Positions 15,330-28,969 of a stretch of DNA of 64,000 nucleotides are shown piece after piece. Origin of the DNA: Macrobrachium rosenbergii (lineage: Eukaryota; Arthropoda; Malacostraca; Decapoda; Palaemonidae); NCBI RefSeq assembly GCF_040412425.1, contig NC_089766.1, positions 19,224,700-19,288,699 of the forward strand, given 5' to 3'. The notes under the pieces are model-generated. The model did no database searches and was not told the DNA's origin. It saw only the letters and a list, made by a program, of their open reading frames with translations. The translations under genes were made by a program, and so were the position numbers. Numbering within the stretch: position 1 is the first letter of the stretch; every line of letters starts with the position of its first letter.

Positions 15330-15640
15330 TCAGAAGACGGCCGTCCGGGTGGTTGGAGGCCCCCTTTGCTCCCCTATTAAGTCGGCCCCACACGAGGACC
15401 TCTTGATCGGGCGTGGCCATTTTTGGCTTCCTAAGGAAGGCAGCAACAGGAAAGGACCTCCCCTCCAGGCAGGGCTCGCCATTGCTCCTACAAGGAATGA
15501 GCAGCCGGAGGATAAAAAGGTTTCCTGGCCGACGGAGAGGGATCCAGTGCTCCACCAAAGAAGGAATATTACGGAGAGGGTCTGTTGGGTGGTTGGGGGC
15601 TCCCTTGGTTCCCTTGGAAGGTCAGACCTTTGTTTCTCTC
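15330..15640. repeat. GC-rich interspersed repeat, copy 1
   Basis: Starts around a GGTGGTTGGAGGCCCC word and ends around GGTTGGGGGCTCCCTTGG; the two ends resemble each other. Copies lie at 24845-25130 and, with many deletions, at 21195-21480. The open frames here on both strands reflect GC content and repetition and have no domain. Confidence 0.65.
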
Positions 15641-16145
15641 TCGTTAGCGAGTTCATTGTATTCAAATAACTAATATTGTCCCTTAAACCCACAAAGATAT
15701 AAAAAAAAGCTATTATCTTTGAGAGCAAATATATAAGACGAAGTGAAGCTCAGGCAGAATTTCATAGAGAATGTAAAGAAAGTTATTGAATTTCATTCGT
15801 CAGTAGTAGTCCTTCTTAAGTTAGGTCCCTTCCGAGCGCTAAAGAAACTAAACACTGAGTTATGATGGAGAAAGGAACTGATAAGATAAATATGAAAGAG
15901 AAAGAGAGGATGAACTAAAAAATATGGCAGAAAGCAAGGAAGCTACGTTGCCATGTAAAGGAACTCGAAAATTGGATTAAAAACACAATCTCGTCAACGA
16001 CACACAAGAGTACAACAACAATATTCAGTCTCTGTCGGCGATCAAGTCTGGCAGACAAGCAGTCAAACTTTGCCCGTTACACTGAAAAGGGAATCATGGG
16101 GTGCTGGGAGCGTTGTGGTTTTCGGGAGAATGTTGCTCGTCTGGG
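15641..16145. repeat. Segmental block A, second part
   Basis: Collinear with 25505-25940 at moderate identity; shared words include CTCGTCAACGAC, ATTCAGTCTCTG, GCGATCAAGTCTGG and GGGAGAATGTTG. Together with the GC-rich repeat this makes a duplicated segment of about 0.8 kb. Non-coding. Confidence 0.7.
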
Positions 16146-16234
16146 ATTTCAATTTTCCTCTTTCTCCTCTGTAATTGAAAACAAATGATGTTAATGATAC
16201 ATGTACATCTACGAACACATGGCAATTATCTCTA

Positions 16235-16695
<461 letters not shown>

Positions 16696-16887
16696 ATTGC
16701 CATTTAGTCTTAAAGTTTCTGATGAAGCTTCACCACGTATCAGCCTTGCAGGATAAAACACATGTCAATTTTGCTTGAGGGAATTTTTCCTGAGAAGCTC
16801 ACGAGATCAAAATCAGGCCTGTGATGGAATTAGATCTAGAATGGTATGGATCTGTACTATTACAGCAACACATTTGAGGAAACCGCT

Positions 16888-17330
16888 TTCAGAGGAAGCG
16901 CTCCATCTCTCTCGATATTTCACGTGAATACTTATCCGGCAATAATTGCACCATTATCTTCATTAGCTAATTGCGTTTATGATTACGATTGCTCTGTTTA
17001 ATGGCTGGATAAAAGGCTGAAGGAAATCATTATGGCTCCCAAGGAGCACTCGAGTGCTTTGAGAAAAGGAACGTTATTTAAAGCTAACGATAATACTTGC
17101 TATGACTAATAAGATATCTGCATGTTACAGGGCAAACATTACTGTTGGCAAAAATGCCAAAAAAGGAGAAAATTCTCTCTTCAGAAAGTGCTTTAATTAT
17201 ATAGGTGAGCACAGGATTTCTATGACAGACATAATAAACATAATTCCACAATTTAATCTGGGTATTTAATCAGAAAGAAAGCACTAAAACACTTTTTCAC
17301 GTATGAAATAATTAAGAGGAGAATCGAGCA
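16888..17330. repeat. Segmental block B, copy 1
   Basis: Non-coding. Diverged collinear copy at 31488-31940: shared words GAATACTTAT, TAATTATACCATTA/TAATTGCACCATTA, CTAATGG-type, GAGTGCTT, TTTAAAGC.AACGATAAT and GCAAAAATG. In both copies a (GA)n or (GACA)n tract follows shortly. Confidence 0.6.
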
Positions 17331-17567
17331 GAACAAAATACGCAATCAGACAGAGACAGACAGACAGACAGATGCATGTCTTATGTCATTTTGAAACCTA
17401 TCATTGTTGATGGGAATGCAAAGCAGTTTATGAGAGAATGATTTCCCAAAAGAACCATTTGGATCAAACATTTGTTTTCAAAAATTCACTCCAGAAGAAT
17501 CTCTCTTCCCGCTGGGACCCATGAAATTTATCATCATATGGACTCGGCATTTTTATCTTTAGTTTTC

Positions 17568-18062
<495 letters not shown>

Positions 18063-18318
18063 AGAGTATAAGCATTGATTTCAGATTCATGGTAACACAT
18101 CCTTATAATGACCCAACCTAACTTTTTATCGAGAGCTAAACCTCAGAAAATAACGATATCAACGGAACAAAACATTTCTGATAGAGAATTAAAATTTAAA
18201 TCTTTATTTCCAGGTTACATTGGCTATTCTCACAAAGTTCAACAGTATTTACTACAGATAGTTTAGCATGATTAAAATTAAAATGTTCATGAAAGCACTT
18301 CAGCTCCTTACTCAGACC

Positions 18319-18320
<2 letters not shown>

Positions 18321-18375
<55 letters not shown>
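18321..18375. repeat. (GA)n microsatellite
   Basis: About 55 bases of GA repeat. Confidence 0.95.
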
Positions 18376-18377
<2 letters not shown>

Positions 18378-18499
18378 AATTGGATTCAAGATATCTCAGA
18401 TTTCGTTTCCTGGATGCAGCTACTAAAATAAATCAGAGCAAAAATCCAAGGTCTCTGGGTATTTCGTCAACCGGTTTCCCCGTCGTCTGTTCCTTTACT

Positions 18500-18740
18500 A
18501 AGAGGTGAAATTTGGGAACAAGGAAGAACATCTCCAGCCCCTTTATATTTCTGTTCTTTTATTAACAGGTACATTTTGGGGCAGGGAAGAACATCTCACT
18601 CAGTTCCTTCATGAACAGGTGACATTTGGGAACAGAGAAGAAGAAGAACATCTCCATTCCCTTTATATTTCTGGTCGGCTTTCCTTGACGTCATGTGCTC
18701 TGAAAATATATTTTATTTTCAAGTCTTTACGTTTCATCCA
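18500..18740 (-). repeat. ~60-65 bp minisatellite, inverted copy
   Basis: About three units with GAACATCTCCA..CCCTTTATATTTCTG. They are the reverse complement of the larger array at 19640-20040. The adjoining words GGTCGGCTTTCCTTGACGTC and ATGTGCTCTGAA are also found inverted at 19668-19695, so array plus flank are inverted together. Confidence 0.75.
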
Positions 18741-18946
18741 TGCAACCTGTGGGGCACTTGAAGTCCTCCAAATAAAAGGCTTATGCACTTATGGAAGGGA
18801 CATTGTCATTTCCATATTTTAGCAGATTATCATTCATGAATAAGTAATCTGAAGGTAAAAATATCCATTGTATCTAAGGTCTGTGGTCAATCTTTTTTTC
18901 ATTTTATAAATACATCAGTAAATCTAATGAAATGTCTTACTGGGGC

Positions 18947-19203
<257 letters not shown>

Positions 19204-19639
19204 CATGTTTCCTGGAGTTTTTGAAAGCTATACTTAATCTAATTGTAACGTCAAATATAATGATGGGACTCAAGCGTTTAAAGTTTGGGCCTTTTATTTC
19301 ACACATGAATGAACTATAGCTGCCAAAGTGTCCTGTATATCATCTCTCTTTCCTTGTCATTGCAATGGCTCATCGACGCCCTGTCTCTGTGAAATCTAAG
19401 GCAATTCCTTTCGGACGTTCCTTACAAGGGAACCAGTCATTCCCCGCCATTCTTGTTTCAAAATTGACTAATTCTGGGCCTGCATGTTTCTCCTGTCAAA
19501 ATTAAACTGCCATGGCAGGAAGGAGTAGCGTATGAGATGAAGCATTTATCATCACTGTTGAGGCTACATCTGCGTCTGCTCGATTATATCCCGTAACCAG
19601 GACTCTGATCATACAAAGGACCCTGTATGAAAATATAAA

Positions 19640-20040
19640 GACTTGAAAAAATAATAATATATTCAGAGCACATGACGTCAAGGAAAGCCGACCAGAAATA
19701 TAGACGGCTTGAGATGTCCTTCCCGTTCCCCTAAAGTCACCTTTTCATAACAGCACAGAAATATAGACGGGCTGGAGATGTTCTTTCTCCCTGTTCCCAA
19801 ATATCACCTATAAAAGAACAGAAATATAAAGGTGCTGAGATGTTCTTTTCCCTGTTCCCAAATATCACGTGCTCATAAAATAATAGAAAGAACAGAACAT
19901 AAAAGTTGAGATGTTCTTTCTTCCCTGTTCACCTGTTAATAAAAGCACAGACATATAAAGGTGCTGAGATGTTCTTCCTGATCCCAAATATCACCTGTTC
20001 ATAAAAGAACAGAAATATAAAGAAAGTTCCCATCCCGAAT
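19640..20040 (+). repeat. ~60-65 bp minisatellite, about six units
   Basis: Tandem units carrying CACCTGTTCATAAAAGAACA, GAAATATAAAGGTGCTGAG and ATGTTCTT..CCCTGTTCCC. Each unit contains the hairpin CTGTTC-ATAAAA-GAACAG. Units differ by indels. Related broken units recur at 20820-20990. No coding signal. Confidence 0.8.
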
Positions 20041-20194
20041 ATCGAATGCTTTTCCTGTTCCTCTACTGGAGATGAAACTTTTGCCGTCTTTCTCTCTGTA
20101 CATAAAAGAAAGAGAAAAAAACATCCACCAGCACAAAATCTGCTTTTTTCAAGAGTCCTGTTTATAAAACTATGCAGCACGTGACGAAAGCAAC

Positions 20195-21490
20195 AAAAAA
20201 AAAAAAAAAATGTAGAACTGGGGCGTTCATAAAACTAAAAGCAGTCCTAATGAACATCCTTTTGTAGACGAAGCAAAAGACATTGTCTGCCAGATGTACT
20301 TTGGTCACCCTGGGTGTTCTTCGCAGCGGTTCCTAGTCAACAAAATGTAATTTTTCACCGTGTTAAGGCTAATCAACTTACAATTTACAGAGGAAGAAAT
20401 GTTCTTGACGAGGAAACCCAAACGATATTACGCAGGTGTTGATAAAGGGCGAAAAGTGGCTAAATGTTTTTCCCCGGAGAGTTTTACCCATGTGACGAGA
20501 TGAACAGAAGATAATTAAGGGGCTGAGTTTACCTGGTCAGATTCCGGAATGAGTAGATCACTCCTCAATGTCACCTGCAACCTCTGTCGCTAAAGAGGAA
20601 GTCAGAAACTTTATGCCTTTTAAGATAATGTTAATTATATGTTATGTTTGTTAACTGACAAATCTGTGATGGTTATATACTAAAATCAATAGTCACCATG
20701 CTATATATATATATAAATATAACAGAATATATAAAGGGGTTGGAGATCTGTGTGTGTGTGTGTGTGTGTGTATACAAAGAATGAAATATAATATATATAT
20801 AGATCTATATATAAATGTCATGTTCATAAAAGAACAGAAATATAATGTGGGTGTGAGATCTTCCCTGTTATATATATACCTGTTCATAAAAGAACAGAAA
20901 TATAAATATATATAGATATATACTGTATCCTAAATGTCACATTTCATAAAAGAACAGAAATAAAGAAAGATCTTCCTACACCTTAATGTCACCTACAATT
21001 AAAGAAATAACTTATAAAGGGGGCTATATTTGAGATGGACGAAGGACTGATTTTCCAAAAATGTTTGCCTGTTCCGAAATGTCACCAAAAACATAAAAAA
21101 CAGTTGAGGGGAAACAGGTGTCAGTGGAAACAGACCATTTGATCTTGGGTTAGTCCTCTGATTTAAAATTTTATGCCTTATGTTTTGCCATGCATATCAG
21201 TGATATTAGAGCATCAGAAGACGGCAGTCGGGTGGGTGGAGGCCCCTTTGTCTGGTAAGTCAGCCCCACAGGAGGACCTCTTTTCATAAAACATTTTACC
21301 CTGATATTAACTATGCAGGAGAGGAAATACCCAGGCAGGCCCTATTGCTCCTACTTGGAGCAGCCGAATGGATAAACTGAGGCTTTCTGGAATTTGTGGA
21401 GGGATCCATTATGCTCCACCAAAGAAGGAATCTTACGAGGGTTGTCACGGTTGGGGCCTCCTGTCTCCTGGTAGGTCAGCTTTGTTTTCT
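20195..21490. repeat. Deletion-rich collinear copy of 14029-15640
   Basis: The order of matching words follows 14029-15640 from the poly(A) run to the GC-rich repeat, but 5-40 base pieces are missing throughout. Where block A has (TA)n, this copy has short TA and TG tracts plus stray minisatellite units (20820-20990). A PLE-tail word (GACGAAGGACTGAT, near 21040) and the GC-rich repeat (21195-21480) follow in the expected order. No gene. Confidence 0.65.
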
Positions 21491-22055
21491 CGTTCGAGTT
21501 GATTGTATTCAATTTACAGTCAAGTTCCAGTGCCATTAATATGAGAGAGTTAATACTATACGAAGGTAAGACGTATATTGTCATAAGATTTCGCCTAAAT
21601 GAACACTGATTCAAATTGATATTTTGAAAAGCCTCCTGTAGAATCTCTTTAGAATCGTTCAGCGAGTGAGGAAGAGTTGTTAACGAGGCCAGAAAGAAAA
21701 AACAGAAAGCGATAATATCCGGTTGCAACTCTCCCCTTTCAAGGAAGTCAGGAAAACTTTCCTTCTTCGTCGACGGAAGCTCGATTGCTTTCCTCTTTTG
21801 TACAGAAACTTAAGTTACAAATACTTCTGTTATATTTGTCCAGAAATGTTTATTTACCAAGTTTTTGCCTTAACATCTTAGTTACGACATTTCTCTCTTG
21901 TTCCTATGCATAAGAACTTGATAAATGTGTTAATTATAAAAATGACTCATTGTACCGCCAGCAAATACCGTAACAAAAATAGTCGAAAAGTAATATAATT
22001 GATCATCCACACAGCAAAAGGTCACACATATGTATATGTATTTGCAAATGTGTGT
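21491..22055. other. Unassigned sequence
   Basis: I see no gene or repeat family here. The minus-strand frame 21728-21351 (125 codons) has no domain and overlaps the degraded repeat copy. Confidence 0.4.
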
Positions 22056-22249
<194 letters not shown>

Positions 22250-22321
22250 TCAACAGCTCAAAGACAAATAAATCTACAAAGCAGACCTGTCAGCCTCAGA
22301 ATACAAGGGAAAACGTTGTTG

Positions 22322-22393
22322 TGGCATGAGGGCTCATTGGCAACACCCTTGCCTCTTACTCAGTGGTTCTGGGTTCAATCCCGAAGTGAGGTA
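22322..22393 (+). repeat. tRNA-like SINE fragment
   Basis: GGCATGAGGGCTCATTGGC resembles a degraded A box, and GGTTCTGGGTTCAATCCCG contains a B-box-like GGTTCAATCC. The predicted acceptor ends do not pair, so I do not call a functional tRNA. Confidence 0.4.
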
Positions 22394-22859
22394 GAAGTTT
22401 AGTAGTCCTAATAATAATGATGATGTAATTCATACTCCAGCCATAAGCAATGACCATGATTTTGGTCCAGCATGAATGAGTCATTTACTCTAAGGTGCCT
22501 TTTTGCATTCTGTTTTAACTCCATCATTCTCTTCCCGTCTCCATAAAGAAACAACTCGACAGTCCAACAGGGCTCGTTGATGTATCTCCTTCAATACTGT
22601 TCGATGTCATTTCGGGTCAATGAAGGTTTCGTCCACGCACATCAAGGCAAGTCCCATTTCCCCCTCATTTCAAGCGCAGTTTATTCTGCTTTTCTTTCTC
22701 TCTCTTTGTTGCATGATGCCACTGCAAGAGGAAAGCAATTTGTTCTTAGTGACTCTGAAGGCCTTCACTCCACAGGTTATCGAATTCTAGTTTTTTTTTT
22801 TTTTAACGTGCACAAAAAGATCATGCAGACTACTAATGTTTACAAAAACATAAATATAG

Positions 22860-22864
<5 letters not shown>

Positions 22865-22929
<65 letters not shown>
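22865..22929. repeat. (CT)n microsatellite
   Basis: About 65 bases of CT repeat. Confidence 0.95.
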
Positions 22930-22932
<3 letters not shown>

Positions 22933-22934
22933 GG

Positions 22935-23060
22935 GGAACAAAAAGGATTAAAGTGGGAATAGCCAATGTAGCAGGGACATGCCAACATCCTTTAGTAATG
23001 CCTCAGTACACCCCAAAAAGTAATAAGCTTGATAATATTTTCTGTTAAAAAGATAGTATT
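22935..23060 (+). repeat. Interspersed repeat, partner of 63865-63985
   Basis: Shares AAAAAGGATTAAAG.GGGAATAGCCA, CCTTTAGTAATGCCT and AATATTTTCTGTTAA words with 63865-63985. The CTTTAGTAATGCCTACAGTG word also resembles the decapod repeat at 42.3 kb, so these may be fragments of related elements. Confidence 0.6.
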
Positions 23061-23385
23061 GCGCAGCAATTGCTTTCTGTATGAAGAAAGCTACAGAGTT
23101 TCCTGTGTGTGCTAAAAATGAAAGTTTTCAGTTTTCCTTTCTTTGTATTTTGGCTGTATTCCATCCATAAGTGCTCTGAGACACTTTGGATTCATGAAAT
23201 TCTCGAGACGAACGATTAAATATCATACAATTGTATGCCATACAATTCTTCTTGAATGTCTTCTCTGGACTGAAATCTGCTCTATTTTCGTGAGAAAAAG
23301 AAAATGAAAAAGAAAGGATAAAAACTTTAGGGATTTGCACGCCTCATTTGCCTCGAAATATTACTTTAGAGATGTGTGTAAATGT

Positions 23386-23390
<5 letters not shown>

Positions 23391-23442
<52 letters not shown>

Positions 23443-23443
23443 G
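23391..23443. repeat. (CT)n microsatellite
   Basis: About 50 bases of CT repeat, with a short GA run nearby (23489-23500). Confidence 0.95.
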
Positions 23444-23585
23444 TGGGCAGCGCCAGGCACGATGGGACCCATCAGATAAGAGACCCAGAGAGAGAGAGAA
23501 ATAAAAATGTTCACACCTTCCTAAGTAAGTTATCGAGTCAAATAAGACGTAAAATCCCTAGAGTCTATACATGCTGTGTGTTTGT

Positions 23586-24589
<1,004 letters not shown>

Positions 24590-24627
<38 letters not shown>
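24590..24627. repeat. (GA)n microsatellite
   Basis: About 38 bases of GA repeat. Confidence 0.95.
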
Positions 24628-24631
<4 letters not shown>

Positions 24632-24844
24632 AGTTATTGGACTAATTACACACGTCTAAAAGACCCGATGCTTCCTTCTACGCAAATAAAAACTAATTTT
24701 CATTTGTACTATATAAAGAAGATAAATAAAAAAAACAATCTATTTGTATGATTTCAATACTGCATCACAAGTATCATTCATTTGTATATAACATATCAAT
24801 TTATAATAATATTCTAAACATCTGACAGTTGAAAGCTGAGGAAG

Positions 24845-25136
24845 CGCTTTGCGTGGGCGGAGGAGGCTCCTTTGCTCTCCTGTTATGTTAGCCCTGTAGG
24901 AGGACCCCCTGGTCGGGCGTGGCCAATTTGGCTTTCTTGAGGATGGGGCAGCCACAGGAGTGGGCCTCCCAGTCAGGCAGGGCCCCCATTGTTCCTCCGG
25001 AGGGTGTAGCCGGAGGGAAGGCTTCCTGGCAGTCGGATGAGTGACTGACTGATCCATGGCTCCGCCAAAGAATCTGCCGGGAGGGTCTGATGGGGGCTCC
25101 CTTGGCCCCCTGGTAGGGTAGCCCATTATTTCGCAC
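24845..25136. repeat. GC-rich interspersed repeat, copy 2
   Basis: Collinear with 15330-15640: AGGAGGACC..CTGGTCGGGCGTGGCCA, GGCTTTCTTGAGGA and GGGGGCTCCCTTGG are shared. The minus-strand frame 25207-24740 is a by-product of this repeat. Confidence 0.7.
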
Positions 25137-25137
25137 G

Positions 25138-25503
25138 TTTTAGTTTTCTGTAAAAGAAAACTATTGAGATGGCTATTTATCTGTCCGTCCGCACTTTTTC
25201 TGTCCACCCTAAGATCTAAAAACTACTGAGGCTAGAAGGCTGCAAATTGATATGTTGTTCATCCACCTTTCAATCATCAAACGTACCAAATCGCAGCCTT
25301 CTAGCCTTAGTAGTTTTTATTTTATTTAAGGTTAAAGTTAGCTATGATCGTGTGTCTGGCACCGTTACAGGAGTCAAGAACACAGGCCACCACCGGGCCA
25401 TGGCTGAAAGTTTCATGGGCCGTGGCTAAGAGTTTCATACAGCATTATACGCTGTACACAAAACTCGATTGCGCTAAAGAAACTTCGGCGCATTTTTTAC
25501 TTG
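25138..25503 (+). mobile_element. Internal-palindrome MITE, copy 1
   Basis: Begins AGTTTTCTGTAAAAGAAAAC and ends CGCATTTTTTACTTG. It carries an internal inverted repeat whose arms contain CTACTGAGGCTAGAAGGCTG (about 25220-25240) and its complement (about 25293-25318). Two further copies lie at 54789-55124 and 58859-59257. It sits between two parts of a segment that is uninterrupted at 15640, so it inserted after that segment was duplicated. It encodes nothing and would need an enzyme in trans. Confidence 0.75.
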
Positions 25504-25940
25504 TTATTGAATTGATTCTTATCATATAAGTATAATTTTGCCTCTTAACCCCACAAGGAGAGAAAAAGACGATTATCTTTCACAGGAAATAGATCAGATT
25601 TAATTCATCCGGAATTTCATAGAGGCCTTTAATAACAGGCCTACATAAGTTACGTCACTTTAGAATGATAAAGAAACTACGCACTGAGTTGTGATGAAGG
25701 AATAAATAAATAAAAGAATATGGAAAGAGAGAGAGAGAAGGCTACTCTGCCATGTGAAAGAACCAGAAAATTGAATAAAAGAGAATCTCGTCAACGACGC
25801 TCAAGGAAGAACATCATTCAGTCTCTGGCAGCGATCAAGTCTGGAAGACAAGTCGTTGTCAAACTTACCCATTATACTGAGTAGGAGTAATCGGGTACTG
25901 AAGGCTTCTGTCTCGGGAGAATGTTGTCCTCTGGACCACG
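25504..25940. repeat. Segmental block A, second part, copy 2
   Basis: Collinear with 15650-16145. Shared words include AAAGAAACTA.GCACTGAGTT, CTCGTCAACGAC and GCGATCAAGTCTGG. Non-coding. Confidence 0.7.
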
Positions 25941-26098
25941 GTCTTTCCAGACCTAGGTCTGGACTGAGGCACGAGACAAAATCATTCTCTGGTCTTCGCC
26001 AGTCTCAAGTGATAACATTTTGTCTCGACAATTTCTTTCTCTTACTAATATGCTCCTGCTATGCTTTAGATTTTCTTTCTCTTTTGCGAATGAGAATG

Positions 26099-26128
26099 AG
26101 TCGTTCACTATAGAAAGGATCTATCTCG
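26099..26128 (+). repeat. Left terminal inverted repeat
   Basis: Starts AGTCGTTCACTATAG; exact inverted partner at 28740-28769. Confidence 0.8.
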
Positions 26129-26279
26129 CGTTTTTAAAAATAATTTTATTGAGAAAAACGCGATTGAAAATTGACAACATTCAAACATTCACAACTCTGT
26201 TAGTTTTCAAGATATTTAAAAAATTTTTGCATATTAATCCTTGACGTCTCTACTTTCAATCACAAAACATTGTTTTGGA

Positions 26280-26610
26280 AATCAAATCCCCTGACCCCCT
26301 TTAAGGGCTTTTTCCACATGTACTGCTTTGCCAATATGATTTAAATGATTTAAAAGGCCCAAAAACAGTTCCCAAAAGCCTAATAGTTATGTAATAAAGC
26401 TTGGACAGTAACCCCCAAGCAAGGGTGCGTTCCGTTCCCTAACCCCTTAGGGGGCTCCCACACCCCGGGACCCACTTTTTTCGTTTCTTGCACTTAAAAC
26501 ATCTTCAAGAAGCCCTTTGGCTATTATAACAAAGCTTGGACAGTTACCCCGCAATAAAGATGCTCCCCACCCATCCCCCCATCCCCTTTGGGGTTCCTCC
26601 CTGGAACCGG
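26280..26610. repeat. Subterminal degenerate tandem repeat
   Basis: Two copies of AAAGCTTGGACAGT(A/T)ACCCC (near 26396 and 26531), each followed by a C-rich stretch (CCCCTTAGGGGG-type and CCCCTTTGGGG-type hairpins). The direct repeat lies inside the candidate transposon and could be a transposase-binding region; that is inference. Confidence 0.45.
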
Positions 26611-26941
26611 AGTGTTTCGTATCATAACCAAAAATTAATGAAAATGATCATAATCAAAGACAACATTATAATAATAAAGATTTTCAATAATAATAGAAGA
26701 CAATACACATTTTTGCATAATATAAAAATATTAAAAACAATATAATAAAAGTTTCATTTACCTTATTATTGCAGGCTTGTCTGCAAGACTCTGGGCTCTT
26801 TCATATTCGGAGTAGTAACCGTTGTCGTCGTAGTCCAAAGAAAGTCCGTAAGATAAGTCCATTTTCGTTCCAGGTCGTCAGGTTGTAGGGCTGTAGGTGA
26901 CTGTTACAGTTGCTAGTAACTAGAAGAGGAAGGAATAAACC

Positions 26942-28178
26942 TTACATCTCCATATATTCCTCTAGAAGGTGGTCGTCTGGTGAGGGCTCATCAGGCTCAT
27001 CTTCATTGGGTGATGCTGCAAGAGCCTTTTGCCTCTCAATAAGTTCTAATAACCACTTAGCACCTGTAGCAACCAAATAATTTTGACACAGGTGTTCAAT
27101 GTCTTGTAGCTTCTGCTTTTGAATCATTATATTATCGTGTATGTATTTGTTATTGACAGGAGCACTGAGGTCCAACTCACTTGCCCGCCTACCCTTCCGA
27201 CCTGGAACAAGACTGACTTTAAGGGCATCTTCGTCGCTCATACCATACTCTGCTTTGAGGAGGTACTCTGTTGGGTAATCCTTAGTCACAATAATAGAGG
27301 CTGCATTACTGAACTGCTTACCTGTAGTAGCGCGCTTCATCACTTTCTTACTAGTAAACATTTGTTCATAATCTTTAAAGTCTTCGCGCTGCATTATGAC
27401 TGTTGGAAATTTATTTTACGGTTCTGTGATCCAATGACCCTATAGTAATCATTGATGCTCCTCATGAAGAGCCCAGAGTTAGCAATAGCCGTCTCAATAA
27501 CCCCAAATGCACGATCGCACGCCATATAGGAGTGTCCAGACACCTCTGTCACGGAGAGAAAATAGGATCTTCAAGCTCAACATCAAAAGGCATCATCTAC
27601 CTCAAACCTCTTACTAGACCCAGCCCCAGAGTCCTGTGAGGATTGACCACTTATTATTATAGAAGCACTTTCCCCCAAGTCTATGACAACAGAATCACTA
27701 CTAGTAGGCTTATCACCTTTTTCTTTCACTGCCGAGTCACTGTCTACAGTCTCTATAGTAGTTTCAAAGCAGCTGCTAGTATAATCAGGACCATCAGGGT
27801 CTGATTCACTGCTGCTTGGAATATATTCCTCCTCTACGTCCTCCATGAACAGCTGGGAATGCACAGCACTTTTTCTGAGAGATTGTTTTCCATGCCAAAA
27901 CACATCATCATCGTCGTCAGAATCTCTGATAACTGTTTTTCTGTGGTTTTAAAGGAAAGCTTTTTATTGGCCTTGCTTTGAACTGTTACTGACGAACCGT
28001 AAAATGCCTTCACTTTGCTCTTTTTCCCTTTAGGTGTTAGTGTAATCACAACATCCCCATGATGTTGTGGAACATCGGTTCCACTTCCCGATAAAGATGC
28101 ACTAATATTGGCAGTATCACGCACTGTTACACCTTTTTTTCCCCCACTACCACTCCTTCGAGTGTTCTTCTCCATTAT
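26942..28178 (-). pseudogene. Broken transposon protein, DDE-type C-terminal motif
   Basis: Three pieces on the minus strand. The first starts at the ATG near 28178 (MEKNTRRSGSGGKKG) and is Ser/Thr/Lys-rich; a frameshift near 27915 leads into an acidic, Ser-rich part (EEEYIPSSSESDPDGPDY) that ends at 27583. Next, the frame through 27540-27400 gives VSGHSYMACDRAFGVIETA, a GHS-x4-DR-x-FG-x-IE pattern that I associate with C-terminal parts of transposon DDE proteins, in particular DUF7869-type proteins (from memory, not checked). A stop separates it from the frame 27394-26942 (REDFKDYEQMF ... LLEEYMEM), which ends in an acidic tail. The DDE core between the first and second pieces is largely missing. 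Confidence 0.5.
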
Positions 28179-28399
28179 TTTGAACAGTATAGCACAAAAA
28201 AATATGAAGTTTTCACTGAAAAACACCAAAAACACAGACGACCGGCAAAAGCGTGACTCTGTTCTCGACTATAAACAAACCGGACTCTTGTGATTGGCTG
28301 AGAGCGAGCGTGAATGCTCTTCGCTGATTGGCTGCGTGGCAGATAGATCCCTAGTATGCAGGCGCGTTCGCAAGGATCTGCACTATAGAAAGGCTAACT

Positions 28400-28770
28400 T
28401 GTATGCAGGTGAAGGTTTTATACCCAATGCTACTTCTGGGGATTTTCGACCAACTTGCAGATTGTTTAGGATGAAAGCCAATACTTGCACTGATAAAAAA
28501 ATATGCGGCGATAGATCCTTTCTATAGTAAGAACAATAGATCTATGAAAGTATAATTTGAAATCGAGTTCTGTATACGAAGGATTATTTCTGTAATTTTT
28601 ATGAGAAGGTTTTATACCCAATGCTACTTCTGGGGATTTTCGACCAACTTGCAGATTGAATTTCTGTCTGAAATTTTGTAGGAAGAAAGTTCAATACTTG
28701 CTCCATCGAGAACCCTGATAAAAAAAATTACCCAAATTTCGAGATAGATCCTTTCTATAGTGAACGACTT
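28400..28770. repeat. Imperfect tandem duplication at the transposon's right end
   Basis: The block beginning GAAGGTTTTATACCCAATGC occurs at about 28411 and again at about 28605; both copies continue through GGGGATTTTCGACCAACTTG to a GATAGATCCTTTCTATAGT end (28507-28526 and 28743-28762). Copy 2 carries extra internal sequence. Confidence 0.75.
28740..28769 (-). repeat. Right terminal inverted repeat
   Basis: Exact reverse complement of 26099-26128. Confidence 0.8.
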
Positions 28771-28807
28771 GTTAGCGATACATGTATCCACGAACACAGT
28801 AATCTTT

Positions 28808-28808
28808 A

Positions 28809-28887
<79 letters not shown>

Positions 28888-28905
28888 TATATATATATAT
28901 ATATC
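28808..28905. repeat. (TA)n microsatellite
   Basis: About 95 bases of TA repeat with one GC interruption. Confidence 0.95.
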
Positions 28906-28969
28906 ATATTGATTATAAAACACTCATAAAAACAATTAAATAGCAGTTGTAATCCATATATTTTTGGAA

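Larger units (their letters stand above)
26099..28769 (-). mobile_element. DNA transposon candidate with 30-bp terminal inverted repeats
   Basis: Bases 26099-26128 are the exact reverse complement of 28740-28769. Within them is CACTATAGAAAGGATCTATC. A subterminal hairpin follows the left end (CGCGTTTTT ... AAAAACGCG, 26127-26160). Inside is a broken minus-strand gene (26942-28178) with a DDE-transposase-like C-terminal motif. No clean target duplication is visible outside the repeats, so the real tips may be internal (the CACTA-like start at 26106). The right end contains a partial tandem duplication (28400-28530 and 28600-28769). Superfamily is unresolved. Confidence 0.6.

Noticed and set aside
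15301..15728. Overlapping frames on both strands up to 132 codons
   Set aside because: They follow the GC-rich interspersed repeat, which recurs at 24.8 kb with different frame breaks.
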